A stretch of DNA of 17,657 nucleotides from Ruminococcus sp. CAG:254 (GCA_000433635.1 HF997961.1:29091-46747), one strand, 5' to 3'; positions 1 to 5,999 are shown, counted from the stretch's first letter. Numbers and translations: made by a program. The notes: generated from the sequence alone by a model not told the origin.

Positions 1-651
1 CGGTGACTGGGGGCAGCGGCTGTCGGATGATGCTTACTTGAATATGCTGAACGGCACAAACCTGCACGTTCTGGAACATGAACTCGGTCACGGCTGGTGA
101 ACTGGTATGCACGGTGGGATGAATCTGCCAATGACATGGTGGAACGGGATGCTTCTACGCTCCAGTTCTCTGCTGTGGGAAATGCAGCTGCTCCGGTAAC
201 AACCACCACTCGTGCGACTACAAGACCAACCACCACCACTACCACGACAACCACGAAAAAGACAACCACCACCAAAAAAGCAACCACAACAAAGAAAACA
301 ACTGCAACCACCAAAAAGACAACGACAACCACAAAAACCACGACTACCACCACAAAGCCAAGCTCCGGCAAAAAAGTCGTTCTGAAAAATGTTTCATACA
401 GAACAGCGTTTGACCTGACACCATACAACAATCAGAAGATTCGCTTCATCACGCTGCAATTCCAGGGCAGCATTCCAAATTCCGGCGGCTGCCTCGTATT
501 GGGAAACTGCTGGAACGAACAGCATCCGATTGCATATTCCGACTTGCAGAACGGGACGATTACCTTCCAGATTCAGAATCCGCAGGATGTCATGACCATC
601 TATAACTATTACGGACTGGGCAGCTTGCAGGCTGTTACCCTGAACTACTAA
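1..651 (+). pseudogene. Secreted modular protein, 5'-truncated and frameshifted (HExxH segment, Thr linker, C-terminal module)
   Basis: Two reading frames together look like one gene. Frame 2 is open from the window edge and encodes a segment with NGTNLHVLEHELGHGW, containing an HExxH zinc-protease-like motif at 77-91, then hits TGA at 98-100. Frame 1 then continues from about 97: NWYARWDES..., a Thr/Lys linker (residues 35-87 of this piece) and a roughly 90-residue, probably beta-rich C-terminal module (residues 92-184, ending LQAVTLNY). The frame-1 part could only start at a GTG at 97 with no ribosome site, so independent expression is unlikely. Loss of one base near 97 would explain the change of frame. 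Thr-rich linkers before binding modules are typical of Ruminococcus extracellular polysaccharide-acting proteins, but neither the peptidase nor the binding role is proven. A sequencing error is the main alternative to a true frameshift. Confidence 0.6.
199..354 (+). repeat. Low-complexity ACA/ACC/AAA repeat encoding a Thr/Lys linker
   Basis: About 52 codons are nearly all Thr with KK pairs at intervals (patterns such as TTTTKKATTTKK). The DNA is a degenerate ACC/ACA/AAA tract. It encodes a flexible, probably exported linker between the upstream part and the C-terminal module. Such tracts are prone to slippage. Confidence 0.85.
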
Positions 652-674
652 TGCTCGTCTAACGCATTCATCAA

Positions 675-711
675 AAAAATCCACAGACAACCTTTTGCCT
701 GTGGATTTTTC
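675..711 (+). terminator. Intrinsic terminator after the modular protein gene
   Basis: A perfect 12-bp stem (675-686 pairs with 699-710, core TCCACAG/CTGTGGA) closes a 12-base loop and ends in a T run. It sits 24 bases after the TAA at 649-651. Confidence 0.85.
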
Positions 712-755
712 CATTCTGAAACATCTGAAAGCATGCTTTCTGAAACGCCGGCAGT

Positions 756-787
756 TTGTTTTCATGTTTCCAAAATTCCTGTACAAT
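756..787 (+). promoter_or_regulatory. Possible promoter of the XRE regulator
   Basis: TACAAT at 782-787 is a good -10 box located 40 bases before the start codon. The best -35 match, TTGTTT at 756-761, is 20 bases upstream, longer than the usual 17, so the -35 assignment is weak. Confidence 0.4.
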
Positions 788-826
788 AATAAGAGAAATG
801 GAACAACCAACAAGGAGGGTTTTCTC

Positions 827-1180
827 ATGAAAACGATTCAGTATAAAGAAATGGGTGCTCGCATCCGTGCACAGCGGGAACGCCTGGGATACACCAGAGA
901 GCAGCTTGCGGAAAAATTAGATGTTTCGACAAAATTCTGCTCCGATATTGAACTGGGCATCAAGGGCATCTCCATTCAGACGCTGGCAAAGCTTTCGGAT
1001 TTGCTCTGTCTGCGGACGGATTATATTCTCTTCGGTGAAGAGCAGCCCGACCATACCGCAGAACTGGAAATGATGGATGCTCTCATTCAAAAGTGTCCGG
1101 CTGACCGTCAGGACGACCTGCTGACCATCATTCATGCGTTCATCCATGCTGTTTCCGAACCGCAAGAACCAACCGAATAA
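827..1180 (+). CDS. XRE-family helix-turn-helix transcriptional regulator
   Basis: A 117-residue cytoplasmic DNA-binding protein. Residues 10-66 form a Cro/C1-type helix-turn-helix (ARIRAQRERLGYTREQLAEK, then the recognition region VSTKFCSDIELG and the LSDLLCLRTDYILFG tail typical of XRE regulators). Residues 75-117 are an acidic, helical tail of unknown role. The start at 827 is chosen because AAGGAGGG at 812-819 lies 7 bases ahead; an in-frame ATG at 695 is further upstream, has no ribosome site and lies inside the preceding terminator. The gene converges on the agr-like locus and shares its terminator, so regulation of or by that locus is possible but not shown. Its operator is unknown; the inverted repeat at the agrDB promoter is one candidate. 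Confidence 0.9.
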   Translation: MKTIQYKEMGARIRAQRERLGYTREQLAEKLDVSTKFCSDIELGIKGISIQTLAKLSDLLCLRTDYILFGEEQPDHTAELEMMDALIQKCPADRQDDLLTIIHAFIHAVSEPQEPTE

Positions 1181-1185
1181 AAAAG

Positions 1186-1229
1186 AAAGCGGTAACACAG
1201 GACGCACTTGTCCTTGTTACCGCTTTTTT
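1186..1229. terminator. Bidirectional terminator between the XRE gene and agrB
   Basis: GCGGTAACA (1189-1197) pairs with TGTTACCGC (1215-1223), and AGGAC (1199-1203) with GTCCT (1210-1214), with C1198 bulged. T6 follows on the plus strand, and the minus strand reads TTTCTTTTTT after the stem, so it can end both converging transcripts. It is 6 bases after the XRE stop and 84 bases beyond the agrB stop. Confidence 0.85.
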
Positions 1230-1312
1230 CCTGAAAAATTTTCCGCATCTTCGTGCCTGCATCTGCACCAAAGCAACCCTAGATTTCCTGTGAAAAAGTG
1301 TTCTTCCCTCGC

Positions 1313-1903
1313 TTAAACACAGCGTTTCCAATGCTGTTTCAGATTCGCACACGCTCCAACCACCAGCATGAACGATGCGGTGAGTAATCCAAATCCGATA
1401 ATGGTTACCAGAAAGTTCCGGTGCAGCAGTGTCGCCAGCAGAGCCGCAAGCAGCTCAATGCCTAAGACGATTCTGGTTCTTCTGCGATAAACCCGAACTT
1501 CTGTTTTATCCAATGGATTGTTTTCTGTTTCCACTGGTGCAAGCCAGAGCAGCACCGCACTTGCAGCCAGAATCAAAATCCAAGCGGCAAGCAGCGAAAC
1601 AGAAACCCACTTCAGAATTGCCAGCAATGCTGCAATCAAAAGTGTCGATAACACATAGCACTTCACGGGGGAATCCGCATGGTGTCCGCCCGCAGAAATG
1701 CGAATGGGAATAAACGACAGATTTAACAGCACGCATGGCAAAAAAAGTCGAAACAGAATGCCCAAACCAATTGTCGTCACAATGTTTAAGAGCATCATTC
1801 CAAACTGATAGCATCCGAACACATAAATATCTGCATCGGATTCGGGAATGATTTCCGCCTGTATCAATTTCTTTGCAAATTTTTCCGAGCATGTTTGCAG
1901 CAT
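1313..1903 (-). CDS. agrB: AgrB-like integral membrane cysteine endopeptidase (autoinducer peptide processing)
   Basis: A 196-residue protein of the AgrB family, which cuts the C-terminal tail off the AgrD precursor and forms the cyclic (thio)lactone intermediate at the membrane. The diagnostic segment is RISAGGHHADSPVKC (residues 68-82). His75 and Cys82 have the seven-residue spacing of the catalytic His and Cys of staphylococcal AgrB, within the usual GGxHA context. The N terminus (SEKFAKKLIQAEIIPE) matches the amphipathic start of the family, followed by several hydrophobic segments (about residues 33-63, 83-122, 145-185). The frame is open further upstream to a GTG at 2056, but the ATG at 1901-1903 is chosen: its A is also the last base of the agrD TGA (TGATG), indicating translational coupling, and the extension does not look like AgrB. 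Confidence 0.93.
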   Translation of the reverse strand: MLQTCSEKFAKKLIQAEIIPESDADIYVFGCYQFGMMLLNIVTTIGLGILFRLFLPCVLLNLSFIPIRISAGGHHADSPVKCYVLSTLLIAALLAILKWVSVSLLAAWILILAASAVLLWLAPVETENNPLDKTEVRVYRRRTRIVLGIELLAALLATLLHRNFLVTIIGFGLLTASFMLVVGACANLKQHWKRCV

Positions 1904-2046
1904 CAGAATTTCCGCATCTTCTTCACGGATTTCGGTGTCTTCGGCTGATATTGCCACCAAGTACAAGGGAAATTTGCCCAGAAAGAAGATGATTTTTTTG
2001 CAATGGAAGCTGCTACCTGTAATACCTTTTTGGAAGTCTGTTTCAT
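1903..2046 (-). CDS. agrD: AgrD-like cyclic autoinducer peptide precursor (47 aa)
   Basis: This small gene encodes the signal peptide precursor of the agr-type system. It shows the three AgrD parts: a basic amphipathic N-terminal leader (MKQTSKKVLQVAASIAKK, residues 1-18), a short variable core with one Cys (SFWANFPCTWWQ, residues 21-32 region), and a conserved tail YQPKTPKSVKKMRKF, matching the (Y/D)(E/Q)PKxP tail of known precursors. Aligning that tail to the Staphylococcus and Listeria precursors puts AgrB cleavage after Gln31, giving a predicted five-residue ring Cys27-Thr-Trp-Trp-Gln31 with an N-terminal extension of unknown length. AAAGGTG (2060-2054) lies 7 bases before the ATG. The TGA overlaps the agrB ATG. 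The ring assignment is inferred from alignment. Confidence 0.93.
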   Translation of the reverse strand: MKQTSKKVLQVAASIAKKSSSFWANFPCTWWQYQPKTPKSVKKMRKF

Positions 2047-2081
2047 TCAAATACACCTTTTTTTAAAAACAAATTCAAGAT

Positions 2082-2118
2082 ATCTTGTGAATTCAGCGTA
2101 TCACAAGCATCACAAGAT
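2082..2118. promoter_or_regulatory. Inverted repeat across the agrDB promoter (candidate operator)
   Basis: On the plus strand ATCTTGTGA (2082-2090) is perfectly complementary to TCACAAGAT (2110-2118), and a further TCACAAG lies at 2101-2107. The arms enclose the -10 hexamer and the spacer, so a protein bound here would block polymerase. A 12-bp palindrome CAAGATATCTTG (2076-2087) overlaps the left arm. No binding protein can be assigned from sequence. Confidence 0.5.
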
Positions 2119-2123
2119 GTCAA
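2095..2123 (-). promoter_or_regulatory. Promoter of agrDB
   Basis: Read on the minus strand: TTGACA (2123-2118), 17-base spacer, TACGCT (2100-2095) preceded by TGA, giving an extended TGn -10. The perfect -35 and weak -10 fit an activator- or repressor-controlled promoter. It lies 49 bases before the agrD ATG, in the agrC-agrD gap, allowing agrDB expression apart from agrAC. Confidence 0.75.
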
Positions 2124-2126
2124 TTT

Positions 2127-2165
2127 TTTTGCATCAAACGGGATTCTTTTGCATGAAACGGGATT
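2127..2165 (-). promoter_or_regulatory. Tandem 19-bp direct repeat, probable LytTR (AgrA) binding site
   Basis: TTTTGCATCAAACGGGATT (2127-2145) is repeated with one mismatch at 2147-2165, a 20-base period or about two helical turns. On the minus strand the repeats sit just upstream of the TTGACA -35 box, and each reads AATCCCGTTT(C/G)ATGCAAAA. LytTR-domain regulators such as AgrA bind two short direct repeats with this spacing next to the promoter they activate. The repeat itself is seen; its recognition by the neighbouring AgrA-like protein is inference. Confidence 0.7.
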
Positions 2166-2193
2166 TTCAGGTTGATTTTCACAAAAAGTTCAT

Positions 2194-3483
2194 TTAAAAA
2201 TTCGTTGCTGTTGGAATCGTAATCGCAGCAGTGAATATTCCATCTTCTACATCGGTTTTAAAATCGCCTTTGTATTTTTTCACAACCATTTCTACATTCT
2301 TCAAGCCTAATCCAAAATGTCCTTCTTTGGTAGAAACAACAGTGTTTCCCTCTCGCTTCAAATCATTTTTTGTTGGATTTTCCACATGAATCATGATTTC
2401 TCCCATTTGAAACGCCACTGCAAAATGAATATATCGCTGTTCTTCCGGCAATTCTAAAACCGCATCTACGGCATTATCCAAAAGATTGGATACAATTGTA
2501 GTCAAGTCTACACCAGCTAACATTGACAGCTGTTCTTCTCCCTGTAAGTCCATTTTCAAAGCGATATGCCGCTGTTCCGCTTTTAGGAAAACATGATTCA
2601 GAATCGCAGAGAGCAGCGGATTGTCACACTGAATGGATGGCTGTAATTCATTCAGCTTTTGAAACAGGGATTCCTTGTATTGCTGTGCCTCTGCGAGATG
2701 GTCGGACTGAATCAGAGATTCCAACGCTCGCACATGCCGTTTTGCATCGTGAATCGTTCGCATCGAATTTTGATACCGCTGTTGCAAATCAGAGTATACT
2801 TCCAGCTGCATTTCTGATTGCTGTTGTAACAGTGCATTTTCTTTTTCGGTTTTCCGGACAATCGAAATCCGATAAAATACAACAACAATATAACCATCCA
2901 ACACCAAACAACCTATCAAAAATAAAATCAAAAACATACCAGAAGAATACGCTTGAATGTACTTGCAAACATAGGCAAATACCGCAATCTCTCCAGTTGC
3001 TAACATCGTATAGAAAATCGCTTCATACCAAGAAAAAATTGCGTGTTTTCTCCGAATCAGCGTAAACAAAAGCTGACAGAGCAAAAATGTCATTAAACAT
3101 GCAAATATACTCCGAACTAAAAAATTGTTTTCTTGTAGTGTAGAGGAAATACTACTATTATAATAAGTAGAAAGCAACAGGACAGAAAAAACATCTGCGA
3201 TAAATCCGCAAAAAACAATCAAAATATCATAGACCAGAAAATAAAGTTTTTTACATTGATAGCAAAGCAATGTTGACCCGACAATCATAAGCACTGTTGA
3301 TGTCATATTGAGAATCGGTATTTGCAATAATCCAAGAGCACCCTGCACAATTGCAATTCCCAATACGCCCAGTAATCGCCAGAGAAAATGAGACCGCCGT
3401 TCTAAAATTTGAAACAAGACCCACATGCCAGAAAATGCCGCTGAAATGCCGACAATCGCATTCGCTAAAAATTCCATCATCAT
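2194..3483 (-). CDS. agrC: AgrC-like sensor histidine kinase
   Basis: A 429-residue membrane receptor kinase, the expected sensor of the cyclic peptide. The N-terminal half (about residues 5-205) has six to seven hydrophobic membrane segments with only short loops. A linker/coiled coil at 205-242 leads to the H box RTIHDAKRHVRALESLI with His245, the HPK10-type arrangement of AgrC kinases. The GHKL ATPase domain has the N box VSNLLDNAVDAV (Asn337) and G box GHFGLGLKN (388-396). Three successive ATG codons begin the frame; the first is taken because GGAGGG (3497-3492), inside the end of agrA, lies 8 bases ahead of it. Only 3 bases separate it from the agrA stop, so the two are cotranscribed. 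It could be named AgrC only by context; ligand specificity is not visible. Confidence 0.92.
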   Translation of the reverse strand: MMMEFLANAIVGISAAFSGMWVLFQILERRSHFLWRLLGVLGIAIVQGALGLLQIPILNMTSTVLMIVGSTLLCYQCKKLYFLVYDILIVFCGFIADVFSVLLLSTYYNSSISSTLQENNFLVRSIFACLMTFLLCQLLFTLIRRKHAIFSWYEAIFYTMLATGEIAVFAYVCKYIQAYSSGMFLILFLIGCLVLDGYIVVVFYRISIVRKTEKENALLQQQSEMQLEVYSDLQQRYQNSMRTIHDAKRHVRALESLIQSDHLAEAQQYKESLFQKLNELQPSIQCDNPLLSAILNHVFLKAEQRHIALKMDLQGEEQLSMLAGVDLTTIVSNLLDNAVDAVLELPEEQRYIHFAVAFQMGEIMIHVENPTKNDLKREGNTVVSTKEGHFGLGLKNVEMVVKKYKGDFKTDVEDGIFTAAITIPTATNF

Positions 3484-3486
3484 CGT

Positions 3487-4221
3487 TTAATCCCTCCAAT
3501 TGATATTCAAACTATTGTGTAGATATGCACTGATTTGTTCATGAACCTGCTTCCGGCGATTCTTCGCAATCGGAATCATTTCATGATTTTTCATCTCAAT
3601 CTCTGCACCAAAGGAAAGGATTTGTCTGGGATTTACCAGAAAGCTTTTGTGCGGCACTAAAAAGCCATACGACTGCATTTGTTTTTCCAAGCTTTTCATG
3701 CTGCTGGAAAGATACCAAGTTCCCGTTGTTGCCACCAACTTCACACGGCGGTTCTGCCCATATTCAAAATAGAAAATGTCCTCCATGTTGACGGAAATCT
3801 GTTCCTCTAACGTCTGAAACACCAATCTGGTCTTTGGTTCTTCTGGCTGGGTATAAAGCAGGAAGTCCTCTAAATTCTTGTAAATGTCCGATTGTCGAAT
3901 CGGTTTTGGTAAAAAAGAAAATGGATGTACGGTAAACGATGCAGCCATTTTCTCCGTATAATTACTGACATAAATCACACATACCTTTCTATCCCACGTC
4001 CGAATTTTTTTCGCGGTTTCAATGCCGTCCATGCCGTTCATCTGAATGTCCAGAAAAATCAAGTCATAAGCACGACTGCACGAAAGCAGGGATTCTCCAC
4101 TGTGAAAGGTATCAATGCGATAGTCATCCGCTCGATTTTTTTGTCGAAAAAAATTCTGAATGCTTTGCTGGATGATTTTAATTTGTCTGCTTTCATCATC
4201 CACAATCGCAATTTGTATCAT
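3487..4221 (-). CDS. agrA: AgrA-like LytTR-family response regulator
   Basis: A 244-residue cytoplasmic regulator. The receiver domain (1-122) has the acidic pair Asp8/Asp9, phosphoacceptor Asp58 in LIFLDIQMNGMDG, Ser86 and Lys106 in FLPKPI. The LytTR DNA-binding domain occupies about 132-235 (EDIFYFEYGQNRRVKLVATT... LVPHKSFLVNPRQI... IPIAKNRRK), the fold used by AgrA, ComE and VirR. It is phosphorylated by the cognate kinase and activates promoters with paired direct repeats; the repeat at 2127-2165 is the obvious local target. GGGGGAA lies just before the ATG. First gene of the minus-strand operon. Confidence 0.93.
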   Translation of the reverse strand: MIQIAIVDDESRQIKIIQQSIQNFFRQKNRADDYRIDTFHSGESLLSCSRAYDLIFLDIQMNGMDGIETAKKIRTWDRKVCVIYVSNYTEKMAASFTVHPFSFLPKPIRQSDIYKNLEDFLLYTQPEEPKTRLVFQTLEEQISVNMEDIFYFEYGQNRRVKLVATTGTWYLSSSMKSLEKQMQSYGFLVPHKSFLVNPRQILSFGAEIEMKNHEMIPIAKNRRKQVHEQISAYLHNSLNINWRD

Positions 4222-4244
4222 AATCTTCCCCCTTCGTACCCTTC

Positions 4245-4273
4245 ATCATAGCATAAAAACAGGCAAAAAGCAA
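4245..4273 (-). promoter_or_regulatory. Promoter of agrAC
   Basis: On the minus strand TTGCTT (4273-4268), a 17-base spacer and TATGAT (4250-4245) with an extended TGC, 23 bases before the agrA ATG. The -35 is weak. A short hairpin (AAAGCA-A-GCCA / TGGC-TGCTTT, 4267-4290) overlaps the -35 region. No LytTR-type repeat like that of agrDB is seen here. Confidence 0.6.
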
Positions 4274-4396
4274 GCCAGCATGGCTGCTTTTCAGAGATTT
4301 TACATATCATAAGAAACTGTAAACCAATTGTTTTCATTGCGTGTTTGGATTCGACAATCCCCTTTCACATTTCTGTTTTATTTCTGATTTTTGGCG

Positions 4397-4425
4397 TTGC
4401 ATTTTCGCCAGTTTTTTGTTATAAT
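4397..4425 (+). promoter_or_regulatory. Promoter of the CobW-family gene
   Basis: TATAAT at 4420-4425 with TTGCAT 17 bases upstream (4397-4402). AGAAAGGAAG at 4434-4443 is the ribosome site for the ATG at 4450. Confidence 0.65.
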
Positions 4426-4449
4426 AAGCCTTAGAAAGGAAGATGCTCT

Positions 4450-5436
4450 ATGACCACAATCGACCTCATTACTGGCATTCTTGGGGCTGGGAAAACCACC
4501 TTCATCCGCAAGTATGCCACAAATCTGCTCGCACAGGGCAAGAAGATTGCCATCCTCGAAAACGACTTCGGGGCAGTCAACGTTGACCGGATGATGCTGC
4601 AAGACCTCCAGAGCGACCGCTGCAAAGTGGAAATGATATCCGGCTGCAATGACCCGACCTGTCACAAACGCCGCTTTAAAACGCAGCTGATTGCCCTTGG
4701 GATGCAGCAGTTTGACCGTGTCATCTTAGAACCCTCCGGAATCTTCGACATGGACGAATTTTTCGACACGCTGTATGAATCCCCCCTCGACCGCTGGTTC
4801 TCCATTGGCAGCATTCTGACCATCGTGGATGCAACCATGGACGAAGTGTTGTCTGCACAAATGGAATACCTGCTCGCCTCAGAGGCGGCGTGCTGCGGGA
4901 AGCTGGTGCTCAGTAAGCGTTCTCTGCTGCCGGACTGCTCAGAGGCAGAATTGACCGACCGCACCCTCCGCCATCTGAACCGCTCGCTTGCTGCGATTCA
5001 GTGCAGCCGCCAGTTTCAACCGCAAGACCTCTTCATTAAGGACTGGGACAGCATGACGGATGCCGACTTTCAGGAGCTGCAAGCTGCCGGATACCGCAAC
5101 AGCAGCTATGTGAAGCAGTACGATGCCGACGACATCCAGAGCCACAGCGAGGTACATTATTTCATGCACATTCACCTGCCGGATGAACGGATTCCGGAGA
5201 TTCTGCAAGCGATGCTCAACGACCCGAACTGTGGGACGATTTACCGCATTAAGGGGGCGTTGCCGCTGAAGCAGAACTGCTGGCTCAGCATCAACCTAAC
5301 CCAGAAAAAGGCGGAGTTGCAGACCGTTTCCAATGGGCAAAGTGTCTTGATTGTCATCGGCGACCAGCTGAACCGAGAAGTGTTAGACGCTCACTTGAAA
5401 GCAGAGAATACCGACCCTGAATATGTATCTATTTGA
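4450..5436 (+). CDS. CobW/COG0523-family P-loop GTPase (probable metallochaperone)
   Basis: A 328-residue cytoplasmic GTPase of the CobW/HypB/UreG superfamily, whose members load metals into proteins. Walker A is GILGAGKTT (9-17), followed by LENDFGAVNVD (36-46), the EPSG switch/Walker B region (94-97) and a weak NKxD-like LSKR (154-157). The family metal motif GCxCC is replaced by GCNDPTC (Cys66, Cys71), so metal handling may differ. The C-terminal CobW_C domain (about 236-328) begins HYFMHIHLPDERIPE and ends DPEYVSI. The metal and client protein cannot be told from sequence. Expressed alone from its own promoter. Its C-terminal coding region is repeated immediately downstream. Confidence 0.85.
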   Translation: MTTIDLITGILGAGKTTFIRKYATNLLAQGKKIAILENDFGAVNVDRMMLQDLQSDRCKVEMISGCNDPTCHKRRFKTQLIALGMQQFDRVILEPSGIFDMDEFFDTLYESPLDRWFSIGSILTIVDATMDEVLSAQMEYLLASEAACCGKLVLSKRSLLPDCSEAELTDRTLRHLNRSLAAIQCSRQFQPQDLFIKDWDSMTDADFQELQAAGYRNSSYVKQYDADDIQSHSEVHYFMHIHLPDERIPEILQAMLNDPNCGTIYRIKGALPLKQNCWLSINLTQKKAELQTVSNGQSVLIVIGDQLNREVLDAHLKAENTDPEYVSI

Positions 5437-5746
5437 CAAGGTGCAGACGACATCCAGAGCCACACATTATTTCATGCACATTCACCTGCCGGATGAACGA
5501 ATTCCGGAGATTCTGCAGGCAATGCTCAATGACCCGAACTGCGGGACGATTTACCGCATTAAGGGGGCGTTGCCGCTGAAACAGAACTGCTGGCTCAGCA
5601 TCAACCTGACCCAGAAAAAGGCGGAATTGCAGACCGTTTCCAATGGGCAGAGCAAGGGGGCGTTGCCGTTACAGCAAAACCGCTGGCTCAGCATCAATTT
5701 GACCCAGAAAAAGGCGGAATTGCAGACCGTTTCCAACGGGCAGAGC
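5251..5746 (+). repeat. 93-bp in-frame unit present three times (5251-5343, 5561-5653, 5654-5746)
   Basis: Each unit encodes 31 residues, KGALPLxQN(C/R)WLSINLTQ... to VSNGQS. One lies in the CobW gene, and two lie back to back in the downstream fragment. Units 1 and 2 differ at five bases, all third-position synonymous changes. Unit 3 has more changes, including Lys to Gln and Cys to Arg. The tandem pair is a nested duplication in the fragment. Confidence 0.95.
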
Positions 5747-5839
5747 GTCTTGATTGTCATCGGCGACCAGCTGAACCGAGCAGCGTTAGACGCACACTTG
5801 AAAGCATTTAACACCGACCCTGACTATGTATCTATCTGA
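5423..5839 (+). pseudogene. Orphan duplicate of the CobW C-terminal domain with internal 31-residue duplication
   Basis: A 138-codon frame overlapping the CobW stop in another phase. From 5447 it repeats the DNA that encodes CobW residues about 227-328, starting GACGACATCCAGAGCCACA and lacking 8 bases relative to the parent near the junction. It lacks the whole GTPase domain, so it is not a CobW GTPase. Over 63 aligned codons (5465-5653 against 5155-5343) the ten differences are all synonymous; the tail has four amino-acid changes and ends DPDYVSI. This pattern fits the remnant of a once functional tandem paralogue better than a fresh copy of the neighbouring gene. The ATG at 5423 has no clear ribosome site, though reinitiation after the overlapping upstream stop is possible. 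Treated as a gene remnant. Confidence 0.75.
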
Positions 5840-5873
5840 ATGAAAATGGATACAAATTGCACAAAAGCAATGC

Positions 5874-5911
5874 ACAAAGGCTGACTGGAATCGTCCGGTC
5901 AGCCTTTTTTG
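5874..5911 (+). terminator. Terminator after the CobW region
   Basis: AAAGGCTGAC (5876-5885) pairs with GTCAGCCTTT (5898-5907), and the stem ends in T6. Confidence 0.9.
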
Positions 5912-5943
5912 TGAAAGTCTGGTGAAACCTGCTCCAGCCCCCC

Positions 5944-5972
5944 TTGACAAATTTTATACCACACGTTATAAT
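5944..5972 (+). promoter_or_regulatory. Consensus sigma-A promoter of the marR-ABC operon
   Basis: TTGACA (5944-5949), 17-base spacer, TATAAT (5967-5972): both hexamers are perfect. A promoter this strong in front of an exporter implies tight repression. Confidence 0.93.
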
Positions 5973-5974
5973 AG

Positions 5975-5999
5975 AACAATGTTAATACATAACATTGTT
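5975..5999 (+). promoter_or_regulatory. 25-bp palindromic operator for the MarR repressor
   Basis: AACAATGTTA (5975-5984) and TAACATTGTT (5990-5999) are perfect inverted repeats around a 5-base centre. The site starts two bases after the -10 box and covers the likely transcription start, so a dimer bound here would block initiation. MarR-family autorepression through such a site is well established; assignment to the adjacent regulator is inference from position. Confidence 0.85.

Noticed and set aside
77..100. Programmed ribosomal frameshift joining the two frames
   Set aside because: No slippery heptamer and no downstream pseudoknot or hairpin are apparent.
199..354. CRISPR-like or tandem repeat array
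   Set aside because: The repeats are short, irregular and coding; there are no spacers. They encode a Thr/Lys linker.
97..651. Independent gene starting at GTG 97
   Set aside because: No ribosome site, and the protein begins in mid-domain; it is better read as the continuation of the broken upstream frame.
695..826. Upstream start for the XRE gene
   Set aside because: It lies within the preceding terminator and ahead of the likely promoter; the 827 start has a strong ribosome site.
1904..2056. GTG-initiated 51-residue N-terminal extension of agrB
   Set aside because: The same DNA encodes AgrD in another frame with a better ribosome site, the extension does not resemble AgrB, and the TGATG overlap fixes the AgrB start.
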